A stretch of 64,000 nt of DNA from Diphasiastrum complanatum. Its lineage: Eukaryota > Streptophyta > Lycopodiopsida > Lycopodiales > Lycopodiaceae. The notes under the pieces were generated by a model. It saw nothing but the letters and a program-made list of their open reading frames with translations. It was not told the DNA's origin and ran no database searches. The position numbers and the translations under genes are program-made. Position 1 is the stretch's first letter. Every line of letters begins with the position of its first letter. Below, in pieces: positions 50,762-62,009 of this stretch. The stretch spans positions 13,888,406-13,952,405 of the forward strand of contig CM055113.1 in assembly GCA_029204225.1 (NCBI GenBank), read 5' to 3'.

Positions 50762-51837
50762 GACAGATCCAAATTGGGGGTGACACGTTACAAAAAGCTA
50801 ATCTGCTACGACATCACCGCTAGATCTAAGGAGATCAAACCAAATCAAACTAGATCCATCAAGATTCAGCCAGATCTAGCAAGATCGAGAAAATCCATCA
50901 GAATCCAAGGAGGATCCAGATCCAGATAGGATAAAAAAGGAAACAGATCATCAGATTGACTGATGGATCTACTACCAAGAATCCATCAGAACATCCAGAG
51001 AACCACCAACAGTCAGATCAAGCTTGGATGAAGCTGATTACCAGTTTACGAAAGTTAAAAATCAGAAAATCTCAAGACCTCGTCAAAAAACACTCTGAAA
51101 GAGCATTTTTTTCATGATTTTTTGAGATCCCCTGGGAGATAGCTCTTGAAAATTGGACAATCACCAGATCCGACCTAGATGCATCTATGAAAATCTCTGC
51201 GAGAATTTCTGATGGAGGAATCATCATTTTTTAGTGTATGCGAGACTTCCCAGAAGCTAAATTTTTAGAACCCTCGCAGAGCATCAAGATCATCTTACCA
51301 ACCCTCGCAAGGTGCCTAAATGGAATCAAAGCAGTGAAATTAGCCTGCCTACATGGTCTGATCTTGAAAATCCAATCACAGGAACAAATTGTGCGAGAGA
51401 TTACTTCGTGCGAGAGTTGAACCCTCGCAGACAGCCTGAACCCTCGCAGAACCTTCGCATAGCAGTCAAATCACCTTCTGAACGCTCGTAGACTTCTCTG
51501 AGGTCTTAGAATTTTGTGAGGAAGGTGCCTGCCAAAATTTGGGTGGAACTGAGCAAGAAAAAATGGATTTCACCTAATACGCACTCTAAATTCTGCTATA
51601 TAAGGGCTAAATTCGAGTCATTTGTCAACTTTGCTAGCGAAGCTCTGCTGAAATTTACTCTGAAATTACCAAGTTCTCCGTTTGCAATCAAACTTCCTAC
51701 AACTATCATTTGATTATACTGAACACCGATCTGCGCTCTGAACTACACTCCTTATTATCCAACACTCGTTATTCACAGTTTTTTGCCGTTTCCACACCCT
51801 TTTCCATTTTCCACCGTTTTTTTTTATTTTTTCGACT
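50762..51837 (+). other. 3' noncoding stretch of the Athila-like element
   Basis: It begins with CAAATTGGGGGTGACACG (50770-50787), which looks like a polypurine-type tract, and contains several CTCGCAGA/TGCGAGAG motifs at 51195-51475. A TATA-like CTATATAAGGGC occurs at about 51595. This stretch holds whatever U3 the 3' LTR has, but it does not resemble the U3 of the 5' LTR. Confidence 0.5.
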
Positions 51838-51905
51838 TTGGTTTCAATAATTTATGTTTCTCCTTTAGCAAGTATAATGTGCATTTGAGCTAACCTCCAC
51901 CCTCA

Positions 51906-51982
<77 letters not shown>

Positions 51983-52204
51983 TCTCAATCTCTTATTTTC
52001 TATCCCTTCCCTTCACCCAAATCATGATGAATGTTAGTGTAGAGGAGTAGAGTTAAAGGAGAATAGTGTTAGTGGTGAGTAGAGTTAAGGGAGAAAGTAG
52101 GAAACTAAATAAAAGTAGCATCTATGCATAGTTAGGTACCTATCCAGTGATCTAACCCTTGTTGACAGGCGGGAGGGCTATACTACGTAAGATCTTACCC
52201 TACA
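51838..52204 (+). mobile_element. 3' LTR (shared part) of the Athila-like element
   Basis: From TTGGTTTCAATA at 51838 to CCCTACA at 52204 it matches 41953-42275 with few changes. The CT tract is a pure 69-bp run here (51908-51976), against a short interrupted tract in the 5' LTR. ATCAA follows directly. Confidence 0.8.
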
Positions 52205-52845
52205 ATCAAAGCACATACCTGTATGAGAGTGTGAACCGAATCTGAAAATGGAATCAAGGTGTACTGCTGCAGTAGAGAGGTCGCTGTGAAGCAAGAGACA
52301 TATGGCTTTGTATATTAAAACATGCACTTATCATAACCCATACATCAAAAGATGGTTTAAACAACTATCGGTAAATAGTAGGTTGCTATCTCTCAACGAA
52401 GAATCAACAGTCATGTTGAAGAGACAAATCCCTACATCTTTCAAAAGTGTTATCATTGTTGTCCTTCCGATGATGAAGGTGCAAAACCATTGCTCAAAAG
52501 TGAATCCATTCAAACAAATATGGTATGTAGTCGCTGCTTCAACGAGTTTCTTTGCGATTTGTGTAGCTATAGTGCATATCTATATGCATATTCCCACATG
52601 TGAACACATTGGAATAGAAATGCGCAGCCAACGCTGGTATCCAACTTAAAAAATGCATAATGTTGTGCATAGATGAATACATCACTTAGTGTTTTAAGAG
52701 TAGAAAATTGCGATTTACAGCCTACATATCCTTATGAAAGGAGTGAAAAACATCAACGATTATTACTTGAATCAAGTAAGTGGTGGATCGCGATCCAACG
52801 CCCACTTTCTCTCATATTTTTGCATGGCTTTTTCAAGAAAGACTT

Positions 52846-53882
52846 TCAAAAACAATCATCAAAGCACAAATCAACTAGCGAGGCAAGATAAAGTATTATT
52901 GAGTATCGTTCATGGCCGTTATTAAGGCGATACTCCTTGAATTCGGTGGAGATGTATTCTCCCCCGTTATCTGACCTCAGTGCTTTGATTCGTTTGTCAG
53001 TTTGATTCTCAGCATGCTCTTTGAATTGTCTGAATTTGATGAAAGCCTCTGGTTTCTGTTTAATGAAACAAACAACTGTTCTTCTGGAGAATTCGTCAAT
53101 AAAAGTAATGAAATACTTTGCATCTAACAATGATGGAGTTTGCATATGTCCAAATATATTTGTATGAACAACATCTAACAGACCTTTTGCTGCATTGCCT
53201 ATGACTTGATCTAAAAGGAATCCTAGTCTGCTTTCCAAAGATGCAGCTATGACAGATAGAGAGATCGACCTTGCTAGAAGGATAGTCGAGATCAAGAACC
53301 ATGGATTGTCTGGACATGTTCAAAACAGATGCATAATTCAAGTGTCCTAAGCCATGATGCCATAGTAATGCTTTATTGACAAGAACAAAGGTTTTCAAGG
53401 CTTGACTAGACTCAGAATAACAATGTGCCAATCTATATAAGTAACCCTGACTCTTGCCGAGTGCAAGGATCTTATTACTCCTATCAATAATTTTGCATTG
53501 ATCAAATTTGAATTCTACCTTATGACCATCTTGAATGTGAAGAATTTCCTTCGTCGATGTAACATAGTAGTTACGTCCCTCACGTCATGTAGTGAGTTCA
53601 GGATGTCCCAAACTTCTTTTGCAGTTTTAGCTTCAGCTATGTGTCCAATCTGTGTATCTGATATATTGAGGATAATAAGCGCGGAAGCTTTACCATCCTT
53701 CGATTTCCACTTTGAGTCTGTTGTGTCGGCTTCAGGGTTCTACTTCTATACCTATAACAACATCCCATAACTCATTGGCGATCAGCAAAATCTTCATCTT
53801 AAATTTCCACAAATGATAATTGGATCCATTCAGCTTGCCTGCGATAAGACCAGCTTTACTTTGAGAATCCATCTGGAACTTA
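52846..53882 (-). pseudogene. Copia gag-integrase remnant
   Basis: On minus a gag start is legible from about 53872 (MDSQSKAGLIAGKLNGSNYH, then LWKFKMKILLIANELWDVV). After a deletion come the protease tail, the pre-integrase domain (LWHHGLGHLNYASV, CHSCIFGKQTRIPF) and the integrase core (FITFIDEFSRRTVVCF, LRSDNGGEYISTEF). It ends near 52846. Frameshifts at about 53200 and 53500 break it; RT and RNase H are absent. Confidence 0.8.
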
Positions 53883-54060
53883 GTCTATAGATTGTATCGA
53901 TGACGCTAAGATGTAGAGATGCCAACAATAGAAAATCAATTCTTTGATACTGAAAGGTTGAAACGAACTAAAGAGTTTGATATCAATTTGATATCGCGCA
54001 AGGTATCAAGCATTAGAGCTTTCGCTTTGAAGTAGTATTAGGCCCTGAAGAAGAATCAAC

Positions 54061-54072
54061 GCTCTGATACCA
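54061..54072 (-). promoter_or_regulatory. Primer-binding site of the copia remnant (tRNA-iMet type)
   Basis: On minus the sequence reads TGGTATCAGAGC after an LTR end CCGACA. It lies about 190 bp before the gag start at 53872, so the LTR of this element starts at 54073 and reaches an unknown distance upward, probably including the (GA)n tract at 54237. Confidence 0.75.
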
Positions 54073-54234
54073 TGTCGGAAATAGGTAGATAATGGAATGC
54101 GAAACTTCCTACTTCCAATGCATGACTACGCCTATCAAAAATTGAACAAAGCAGTAGTGATGGAAATCACTATTACTCTGCAGAAATGAGCTAAAACTGC
54201 CACAAGCGACAATGTTGCAAAAAGGCGACAGTGT

Positions 54235-54236
<2 letters not shown>

Positions 54237-54280
<44 letters not shown>
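54237..54280. repeat. (GA)22 microsatellite
   Basis: Pure AG tract of 44 bp. Confidence 0.95.
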
Positions 54281-54284
<4 letters not shown>

Positions 54285-54300
54285 CTGGCCACATGAAGCA

Positions 54301-54402
54301 ACTAGTTCTTGGCTGTGCAACGAAGAACTAGTGTCAGGCTTTTGCCCACATGGAGCAAATTTGTGAGCCAGTTCTTGGTTGTGGCTGCACAACCAAGAAC
54401 TG
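54301..54402. repeat. Two adjacent related hairpins
   Basis: At 54369-54402 CAGTTCTTGGTTGTG and CACAACCAAGAACTG form a perfect 15-bp stem around the loop GCTG. At about 54301-54330 CTAGTTCTTG and CGAAGAACTAG form a related shorter hairpin with the same AGTTCTTGG core. A further AGGAACTGG follows at 54419. They lie between two (GA)n tracts upstream of PYRB, perhaps in an LTR. Confidence 0.75.
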
Positions 54403-54489
54403 CTTTTTTGCATAGCTAGGAACTGGATGGCTGAGGCACGGAGTTCCTCGCTGAGAAGCCATGAACTGGCTTAACAAAACCTCATGTGG

Positions 54490-54491
<2 letters not shown>

Positions 54492-54542
<51 letters not shown>
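54492..54542. repeat. (GA)n microsatellite, about 50 bp
   Basis: Pure AG tract about 0.6 kb upstream of the PYRB start codon. Confidence 0.95.
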
Positions 54543-54548
<6 letters not shown>

Positions 54549-55135
54549 AAATTCAAAATAAATATCAAGAGACATCTCCAAAACATCACATTTTTTGATA
54601 GCATTACAATACCCTTGCCCAAGGGGCAAAGCCGAACAAACACTTTCAATAGCATGCCAAGATCAGCTTTATGCGTGACACATTAGGATACCCTCCCATG
54701 TAAAGGCGAGCCCAAAAAGTGGCATGATCATCTTTTCACATTGATTTTGCGGTGGGTGTTCTACAGCACCACGCTTAAGTGCATCCCAGCAATGCAGTTA
54801 CAGTTAAAAACATCCATCGGTTTGTAGGTACTAGGGTTGGTAGAGCATAGCAACTGTGAAAGAATGTATAAGAAATTCCAAAAATATGGAGGTATTGATC
54901 AGATCCGATCAGATCAGATAGATGCTCCTCATAGAACCCAACAAAGTCTTATACTTTTACAAAACACCAACCTCTTCTTCAGAAAGCTACAAGTGCATAC
55001 ATGCTGGGCTTTGGAAGAAGTACAAGAAGAAGAAGAAGAAGATTATCATCAAAGCCCAGTTCAGCAAATTGGCCAGCAGTCGTGTATGTGCCTCTGTCCT
55101 GGGGTTAGCAAAGATTTCCTTTCACTCATTCATTG
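54543..55135 (+). promoter_or_regulatory. Upstream region and probable 5' UTR of PYRB
   Basis: Open frames here (for example 54837-55136) show no family resemblance and run into the start codon, as UTRs can. GATCAGAT is repeated at 54898-54918 and a run of AAG repeats lies at about 55020-55040. No TATA box could be chosen with confidence. Confidence 0.4.
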
Positions 55136-56654
55136 ATGGCGCTGGCAGTATCATCATCTCTGATGCTATCGAATCTACAGGCATTTGCTGCTGCAGCTGC
55201 CTCACGTGTTTATGAACCCACTTTGCTTGCCTACGGATCGACTGCAGATTACAGCAGCCCTGGCAGGGATGTTCCTTGCTCACATGCTTCTTCTTCTTTC
55301 CCTAAATTATCATTATTGCGGAAAACCGTTCCATTGAGACTTGGTTGTGCATGTGGAAGCCCGGAGCTGAGCTCTGTGCATGATACTGGCCCCCATTCTT
55401 TCACAGGAATGAAGTATCCCCTGGAAGATGTTCTGGAAGCCCAGCAATTTGACAGACAGTTGATGAGCGGAATATTTCAGGTGGCAGAGCAGATGGAGGA
55501 GGTGGAGAGGAATTCAGCAGGGGGCAATCTGTTGAGGGGCTACTTGATGGCAACTCTGTTTTATGAACCTTCTACAAGAACGCGGCTTTCGTTCGAGTCA
55601 GCTATGAAGAGGCTCGGAGGCGAGGTTCTCACCACTGAGAACGCTAGAGAATTTTCTTCTGCGGCTAAGGGCGAAACCCTAGAAGGCAAGTGGAAGCAGC
55701 TGAATTCTGATCCATCGCTGCCATTGCTGAATATGACATTCTTCCAGATTTAACGTCTCACTGTTGCCTCTGTGTGCTTTGTTGAGCGGGAAAAGTGCAG
55801 ATACTATTAGGACTGTGGAAGGCTACTCGGATATCATTGTGCTGAGACATTTCGAGAGTGGAGCAGCCAGACGTGCGGCAGCAGCAGCTCGCATACCTGT
55901 GATAAATGCCGGTGATGGGCCTGGTCAGCATCCCACACAGGTTCACGTCCCCTACCTCTCTGACAATCATGCACTAGCACAAGCATCCGGCTGCAAGCTC
56001 AAATGCTTCCTGCTATCATCTAGAGATGAATACTTTTAGTTCTAGAGATGGTTTTAAGAAAGCTTATCTTCTACAACTGTGAAGTCCTTAGATTACTTTT
56101 TGTGATGCAGGCATTGCTTGATGTGTATACTATTCAGCGCGAGATTGGACGTCTAGACAACATCAAAGTTGGTCTTGTGGGCGACCTTGCAAATGGGCGA
56201 ACAGTGCGTTCATTGGCCTATCTGCTGGCTAAGTACGATGGTGTAAAAATCTACTTTGTGGCTCCTGATGTAGTGAAGATGAAGGTATGAAGAGGTTCAT
56301 ATACCAAATCCGTCAATCACATCTGGATGAATAATTTTTACAAAGATTGGAAAAAAAAGTCATACCATTTGGCTGAGGTTTGGTTTAGTTACATCTCTAC
56401 TCTTGTTTGCTCTTCAGGATGACATAAAGGATTATCTTACTTCAAGAGGGGTAGATTGGGAGGAATCTTCGGACTTGATGGAAGTGGCTTCCAAATGTGA
56501 TGTTGTCTATCAAACTCGCATACAACGAGAGAGATTTGGGGACAAAATCGATCTTTATAATAAAGCAAGAGGCAAATACATTGTGGATAAAAATGTATTG
56601 AGCGTACTACAGAAGCATGCTGTCATACTTCATCCTCTTCCTAGGCTTGACGAA
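55136..56654 (+). CDS. PYRB: Aspartate carbamoyltransferase, plastid precursor, exons 1-4 (3' end missing)
   Basis: It joins carbamoyl phosphate to L-aspartate, the committed step of pyrimidine synthesis, in plant plastids. Exons: 55136-55685, 55801-55940, 56111-56284, 56418-56654, in phase, 367 codons. The first 70-90 residues are Ser/Ala-rich without acidic bias early on and fit a transit peptide. Active-site motifs are intact: [68 protein letters not shown] and HPLPRLDE. Plant enzymes have about 35-38 more residues (a DVDADPRAAYF...-type end), which I could not find before 64000. Intron 1 starts with GC, not GT (GCAAGT at 55686). The start is the ATG at 55136; a TTG just before it is not needed. 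Identification is near certain; whether the gene is complete is open. Confidence 0.92.
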
Positions 56655-58164
56655 GTATGTTTTTCCTTGTAGCTTGCTAGCTTTTACTTTTTCCTGATGT
56701 TTCTTGCTGCACTCTGTTGATTCTCAATTCTTCAATGCATATGTTGCAGCATCAAAGTACTTGGAGCAAAATACAACCATTTTTGATTAATCATTAGGCC
56801 ATAGATTACGCTTTCCCAATGTACAGGGCCCATGCTACACAAACTTGAAGCTTTTACTCGTCTTTTATATAAAAATTGACTATGAAATTTGTACTTGGGT
56901 TTTAGATTGAACCACTAGCAAATGCATTTGTCAGTAAGCATGCTTTTTATTGATGGTCAAGCTAATAGTTTTCATATTCAATGGTTGGGTAGTTCTGAAT
57001 ATTTATTGAAGCATAGGAACATATATATGTTAATCTATTTATTTACATTTCTGAAAATGGTTGATTAGAACGAGGGAAAGTCATGGAAGTGTAATTGAGA
57101 TCTAAGTTTCATCGGAATGGTGTTCCGGAGGTATAGCGTTTCGGAACGAGCGTTCCATAATGCAACGTTCCGGAACACCTGAACTCCGGAGGACCAAAAA
57201 ATAAACTTAAAAGTTCCTACATTGTTCAGATACCCGGTATTCTTATGCCTGGGTCTCTCTTACCAAACTGACATTAATTCACCGTATGAAGTCATCATTA
57301 GAAGGCGTCACGATTCCGAAGTTCTTAATGGACAATGTAGAAAAAGAAAAGAGATCATTGCACTCGTGTAGCTCAATAATATACTAATATCTTAACATAC
57401 TTGCATTATCATTGCCTTAAATGATGAGTGTTGTACTCTTTCAGTTGTACTTCATTTAGTTCATGACCTGTACTTCATTAAATGAAGATAAGCAGTACAT
57501 AGTCAAGTTCTTTTGGCTTGTAATCATTTTAATGATTGCATAAGCTTTTAATAAAGTATTTGAAGATTCTGGACAGATTTTGGAGCACTTTTCTTCAGCC
57601 CCATTTTAATACCATACATGGGTTATTTTCATAACATATATAATTTATGAGCCAATCAATATCTGGATTCTGGACCCAGAAATACAGTAATGGTTGAAGG
57701 TTATAGGAAGTCTGTCCAAATTCCCATCCTGGAATTCTCACTAGAATCCACAGTGAACTGCTTATCCCACTTCTAGTTACTATTTTGCAGGTCTGTATCC
57801 AACCCAGCTGTAAAGAATATCTGAAAATCTGTCCATTTGAAGGCGTTACTTTCTCCTATTTATGACAGCCATTCCAACAATTTTCTGATTACGTAAGACA
57901 AATTTTTGATCTCTACTTGAGAGTTGGAATATGATATCTTATAAGGTATTTAAATGTGTTTTAGATGCTTTTTTATGGCTATTTTTCTTTTCTAAGATGT
58001 AAAAAAAGTAACAAACAAAACTCGAAAAAAAAAAATGTTCCGGAACGAGCCGTGATCAGAACTCTACGTTCCAGAACGTCGCATCTATGGTTGAGATATT
58101 AGGGAACACCATGTCTCATGTAATTTTTTTTCATGAGCAGATTTTGTCGTCTATAATTCTAGAT
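56655..58164 (+). other. Start of PYRB intron 4, with GGAACG-rich patches
   Basis: The donor GTATGT follows the LDE codons at 56654. No matching last exon was seen. GTTCCGGA, TTTCGGAACGAG and AACGTTCCGGAAC are packed into 57120-57180, and TTCCGGAACGAG with ACGTTCCAGAACG into 58036-58080. TTGAGAT occurs at 57095-57101 and 58091-58097, so a roughly 1-kb element could lie between, but its terminal repeats are weak. Confidence 0.45.
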
Positions 58165-58797
58165 CTTAGAAGCCCGTTCTGAGCCAAAAGGGTCGGAACG
58201 TACTGTACATTCCAGAACGTACTGGGTCGGAACGAGTTTATTTACAATATAAAAAAATAAACATAATTCCCTGCTGGCCCACGACTTCACCATTTCACAA
58301 CAGCGAGCAGGCAAAGTGCGCCTACATTCAGTTTGATGAGACTGCATAACTTCCTCACCTCTGAAATGTTGAACAACGTGCTGCAATGTCTCTTTCCTTC
58401 TGCATTAAATGCGGGATTCATACTTTTTTCCACGGATCTGTTTCCAATAGATAAGGGGAGATCAGTTTTTCATATGCACAGAATTGGAGATATGGTGTTA
58501 TGGTATGCTCCCAACAACCAATGGCTGGATTCTCATGAACGCAGGAGCCTTTTGCGACAGTTGTTGCATTAAGTGATATTGCCATTTCATGTTTGCAATG
58601 CAATCTCACTCCGGCTCTCATATGTTTACAATGCAATCTCACTCCGCCATCTTACCAATTTGCCATCCTCAATATATGCTCTTATATGTCCAGAAGTGAT
58701 AATTCATGGATTAAGTATTGAAGTGTAGTAATCCTTTGTATAAAAAATACGTTTTTTTTTTCCTTTTCAAGGGCCCATTTTGGAACGGGCAACTAAG
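58165..58797. mobile_element. hAT-like MITE, copy 2
   Basis: It begins CTTAGAAGCCCGTTC and its right end reads, in reverse complement, CTTAGTTGCCCGTTCC. The exact 8-bp sequence TTCTAGAT flanks both ends (58157-58164 and 58798-58805). It shares its ends and several internal blocks with copy 1 at 2005-2462 but is 175 bp longer. The 79-codon frame at 58333-58572 resembles nothing known. It lies downstream of PYRB exon 4, probably in intron 4. Confidence 0.88.
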
Positions 58798-58869
58798 TTC
58801 TAGATATTGAGGAAGAGCTTTTAATCTAAATCTTCACATTATCAAATTACAATCTAGCAAACATTGATG

Positions 58870-58950
58870 GGAACATACTAGCCCATTCCCAAACAGTACA
58901 TGTTTCAGAATGATGTTCCAAATGCATTACGTTTCAGAATGCGGGTCCCT
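58870..58950. repeat. Possible third, decayed GGAACG-type repeat
   Basis: ACTAGCCCATTCCC at the left and GAATGCGGGTCCC at the right recall the ends of the hAT-like MITE (GCCCGTTCC / GGAACGGGC) with CpG-type decay (CG to TG or CA). TTTCAGAATG occurs twice. No target duplication is clear. Confidence 0.35.
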
Positions 58951-59363
58951 TTATTTCAAATTAGTGATGAATAGGGGATTGCATAGGGCAGCCTTGTAAA
59001 ATATTCTAGTCTTTGAAAGGTATATTTTTGATGCCTAATAGATAGTTCAACTAGCCTCAATAGAATATTGGTTTGATGCTGACATAGTTATCTAGATGGA
59101 CAATGTGGGAAGGAGATGGAGATAGGTGGATAGGCAGATAGGGAGCCAATTGGGTGTAGATGAATAGTGAGGTAGATAGAAGATAGAAAGGCATATAGAA
59201 AGCTAGGCAGATAGAGAAATAGATAGAGAAGAGGTGACTAGCTATCCATCTCGACATAGCGTATGGCCCCCAAAGAAGTTACATCATGTGACAAGAGGTA
59301 GCCTAGTGTCTTTCTCCAAGGTCCTGACTGTAAGGAGAGGACCATGTCATGGCTTGAAGAGTG

Positions 59364-59427
<64 letters not shown>

Positions 59428-60250
59428 GGTGACGAAATGACGATGGCCCAGATCCACTCTCTCCACATAGCTGTACCAATCGTGCTGCTACTCTTGGTCA
59501 TGGTCAGATGGCCAAAGAGCATGGAGCACGTGAGCTGCTACATGCATAGGTTGATAGAACTTGTTTTATTGACACAACCAAATATCTCATAATTGCTCCA
59601 TCCTACAAAGCTAGTCTAAGAACAACATAGACAGGTCGTGAAAGGTGTACAAGCACCTTTGCCTACTGCCAAACTCCTGGTCGAACATGAATGATTCAAA
59701 GTGTAACCTTCTGGCTGCCTGCTCCAGTCCCACTCATGATACTTTGGACTAGCAACCATCCTTCATGAATCTTAACATCAAAGTAGGAGACGATCTAGCA
59801 CCACCAAATGATAAGCAAAGTAGGTAATGGTTGGCTTCCTGATATTTAGGTGGCTATGCATGCAAAACATGGCAGGAATGCGATGCTTCTATGTGAAAAC
59901 CTTCACAACAAGCATAGTTGTGGTGGTGACAGCTGAGACTCAGTTCACGTGAGATATCTTCTGGAACACCATGTCTATGCAGTGGGATTTCAGATGATGC
60001 GAGGGTAGGCTGCAATCACCAACTTTTCTGTCTCAACTGGATTCAATGCATTTTTTATGACCACTTGGCACTTGCACAACATTGGCAAGGCCAACATCCT
60101 CTATGGCATCTCAGATCTGCTCTTAAATGATTTGTGTAGTAGTAGCTCACCCCTTTGGAGGTGTCCACAACTCAAAAAAACATGGATGATGGTGCCTATG
60201 TGGTAGGAGATGAGGATGTTGATGACCAGCTTGCGTCAACATCAATCCAT
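58951..60250. other. Noncoding DNA with GATA-type and CT repeats
   Basis: A degenerate AGATAG-rich stretch runs from about 59090 to 59225. The rest shows no gene on its own, although 59800-60250 may belong to the gypsy remnant that follows. Confidence 0.4.
59366..59424. repeat. (CT)n microsatellite, about 58 bp
   Basis: Pure CT tract. Confidence 0.95.
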
Positions 60251-60253
60251 TCA

Positions 60254-60655
60254 TCAATCATAATGGAGCAATTGAACTCCTGCCATGCACCCCTCAACAG
60301 AATACACATAGTTGAAACCAACAGTTTGTAACCAAAATCTCTTGACAAGTGCAACATTAGTGAAGCTCTGTGAAGGACCTGTGTAAAACACAATCATGAC
60401 ACTTTGACCTGCTACAACTCCTTTCACCATGATTAACCCGGGTTCATTGGCCGCATGGCATCTGGTTGCATCATGTGAAAGCCAATACTCTGGTACATTC
60501 CTATCCATCAAATTGACACTTTGTCTTGGGCTGCCTGCTCTCAAGTGTGTGGTGGCTAACAACTCCATATTGAAGGTTGTATAACTAGCATTGTAAGCTG
60601 TAATGCTAGCCGTGGCATCTTTGAGTAGAGTAGTGTGAAAACCCAGGAACTGCAA
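60254..60655 (-). pseudogene. Decayed gypsy-type aspartic protease
   Basis: The frame reads GLIMVKGVVAGQSVMIVFYT, then GPSQSFTNVALVKRF. This resembles the retropepsin-like domain of chromovirus gag-pol (GxVxGxxVxxLxDTGASHSFIS), with the active-site DTGA changed to YTGP. Only this domain is legible. The match rests on spacing and a handful of residues. Confidence 0.5.
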
Positions 60656-61838
60656 AAACTACTAAACCCCAAGCCCTACAAACTACAAATTGACTAAGAA
60701 TATTTAAAATGAGCATCCGTAAACCCAAACATGCTCTCGTAAATCTTAAACCCAAAGAAAAGCCTAACTTGAGCAAAGGAACAAAATGTATGAAAAGAAT
60801 TAAATGCCTATTGGCCAAAAATGATGTCTCCATCGTGTCTTTTTTGTAAAACTAGCAAAAACAATAAAAAACTATCATACGAAAGAATATTATGCTAATG
60901 ACAATGGAGAAACTCATTGTCATACTTTGCATGAAGATCAAAATACATTTGCGTAGTCATTCTGCTCAAATTGGATCGCAATGCCTTTCTCCAATCCTCT
61001 CCTCTCTTATTGGTGGCCCTACTAAATAATCTTGCTAGATAGTCAACCAAGCTTGGCTCAAAGTTTGCATTATCATGGTTACTTGTCATTGTCATCATTA
61101 AGTGTCTAGTTTTCAAAATAAAATCTCGTGCTTATAAGTAATGCTTTTGCTTCTAAGTTTTGAGTTTTGATTTTATGTATCCAAAAATGTTGGCATAAAC
61201 TAGACAATTGATCTTTTATTTTGAGCTCTTTTTTTTCCTTCAATAGATAGATTGTTTGTATTAGAATCTAGTTATCTCAATGACAATGTAGTCAAATCTC
61301 ATAACCAAGATTAGCCTTGTAACAATTTAAAGCGTTTTTCTTTTCCACTAAGTGACAAAATTTGTTGGTTGAAGTTAGAGTTCAAGTATGTTAGTAGGTA
61401 TAGTGATCATGAGATATTTGATTGAAACAAATCAAAGACTGATGCTTGTTAGTTTAAATTATTGTACAGATCACTTTGGATGTGGATGTAGACCCTCGAG
61501 CCGCATATTTTCGACAAGCACAAAATGGTCTATTTATACGCATGGCCTTGTTGAAATTGTTGCTTTGTGGTTGGTAATTCAATAGCACATTGGGCTTTGC
61601 CTATGGATTTGTTTCACTTTCTTTTGAAAGAATGTAAGGACGCTCAAACAATACTTTGCAAACACGTTTTATATTATTAAAAGTTGATGCCATTCTAAAG
61701 GTGGGTGGTCCTACATTTTTGGCCCTAAAAGGATTCCAATGAGAGATGTACATTGTTCTTTGTTCAATTCCTTGCTCTCCAAGCTCTTGTGATCTTTGTA
61801 TTTGAAGTATTTTTCTCTTTTTCCGATCCATGCGATGT
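60656..61838. other. AT-rich DNA, nothing recognised
   Basis: Open frames (for example 60895-61116 minus, 73 codons) match no family I know. Confidence 0.4.
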
Positions 61839-61839
61839 T

Positions 61840-61999
61840 TTGTTTGTGACTTGATATAAGAACGTTATTTTTCACATGACTTCGTATTGGAGCATTGTCT
61901 TGTTTGTAACTTGGTATTAGAGCATTGTTTTGTACATAACTTGGTATCAAAATATTGTTTTGTCTAAAAGTTGCTATTAGAGCGTTGTTTTGCATGTGG
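61840..61999. repeat. 30-bp minisatellite, about five to six copies
   Basis: Units begin near 61851, 61881, 61911, 61941 and 61971 with TTGGTATTAGAGCATTG and variants. Because 30 is a multiple of three, the minus strand stays open and encodes a decapeptide repeat, QNNALIPSYK and variants. No gene context supports translation. Confidence 0.85.
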
Positions 62000-62009
62000 C
62001 TTCTGACCT

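Larger units (their letters stand above)
41467..52204 (+). mobile_element. Nearly complete Ty3-gypsy retrotransposon, Tat/Athila-like
   Basis: The element begins TGTTGGGGGTATTCCC and ends CCCTACA, and the 5-bp sequence ATCAA lies directly outside both ends (41462-41466 and 52205-52209), a target duplication of the right size. In order it has LTR, tRNA-Asp-type primer site, a 1.2-kb leader, gag, protease, RT, RNase H, integrase without chromodomain, a noncoding 3' stretch and LTR. Every gene carries stops or frameshifts and gag is interrupted by a 1-kb insertion. The two LTRs match only over their last part (about 320-370 bp). Confidence 0.85.

Noticed and set aside
41467-52204. An intact, active retrotransposon
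   Set aside because: Stops and frameshifts in gag, RT, RNase H and integrase, a changed protease active site and an insertion in gag rule it out.
54837-55215. Two overlapping 97-99 codon frames before PYRB
   Set aside because: They match no family, overlap the PYRB start in other frames and lie where the 5' UTR is expected.
58333-58572. 79-codon frame considered as the missing PYRB exon
   Set aside because: It lies inside the hAT-like MITE and lacks the expected DADPRAAYF-type residues.
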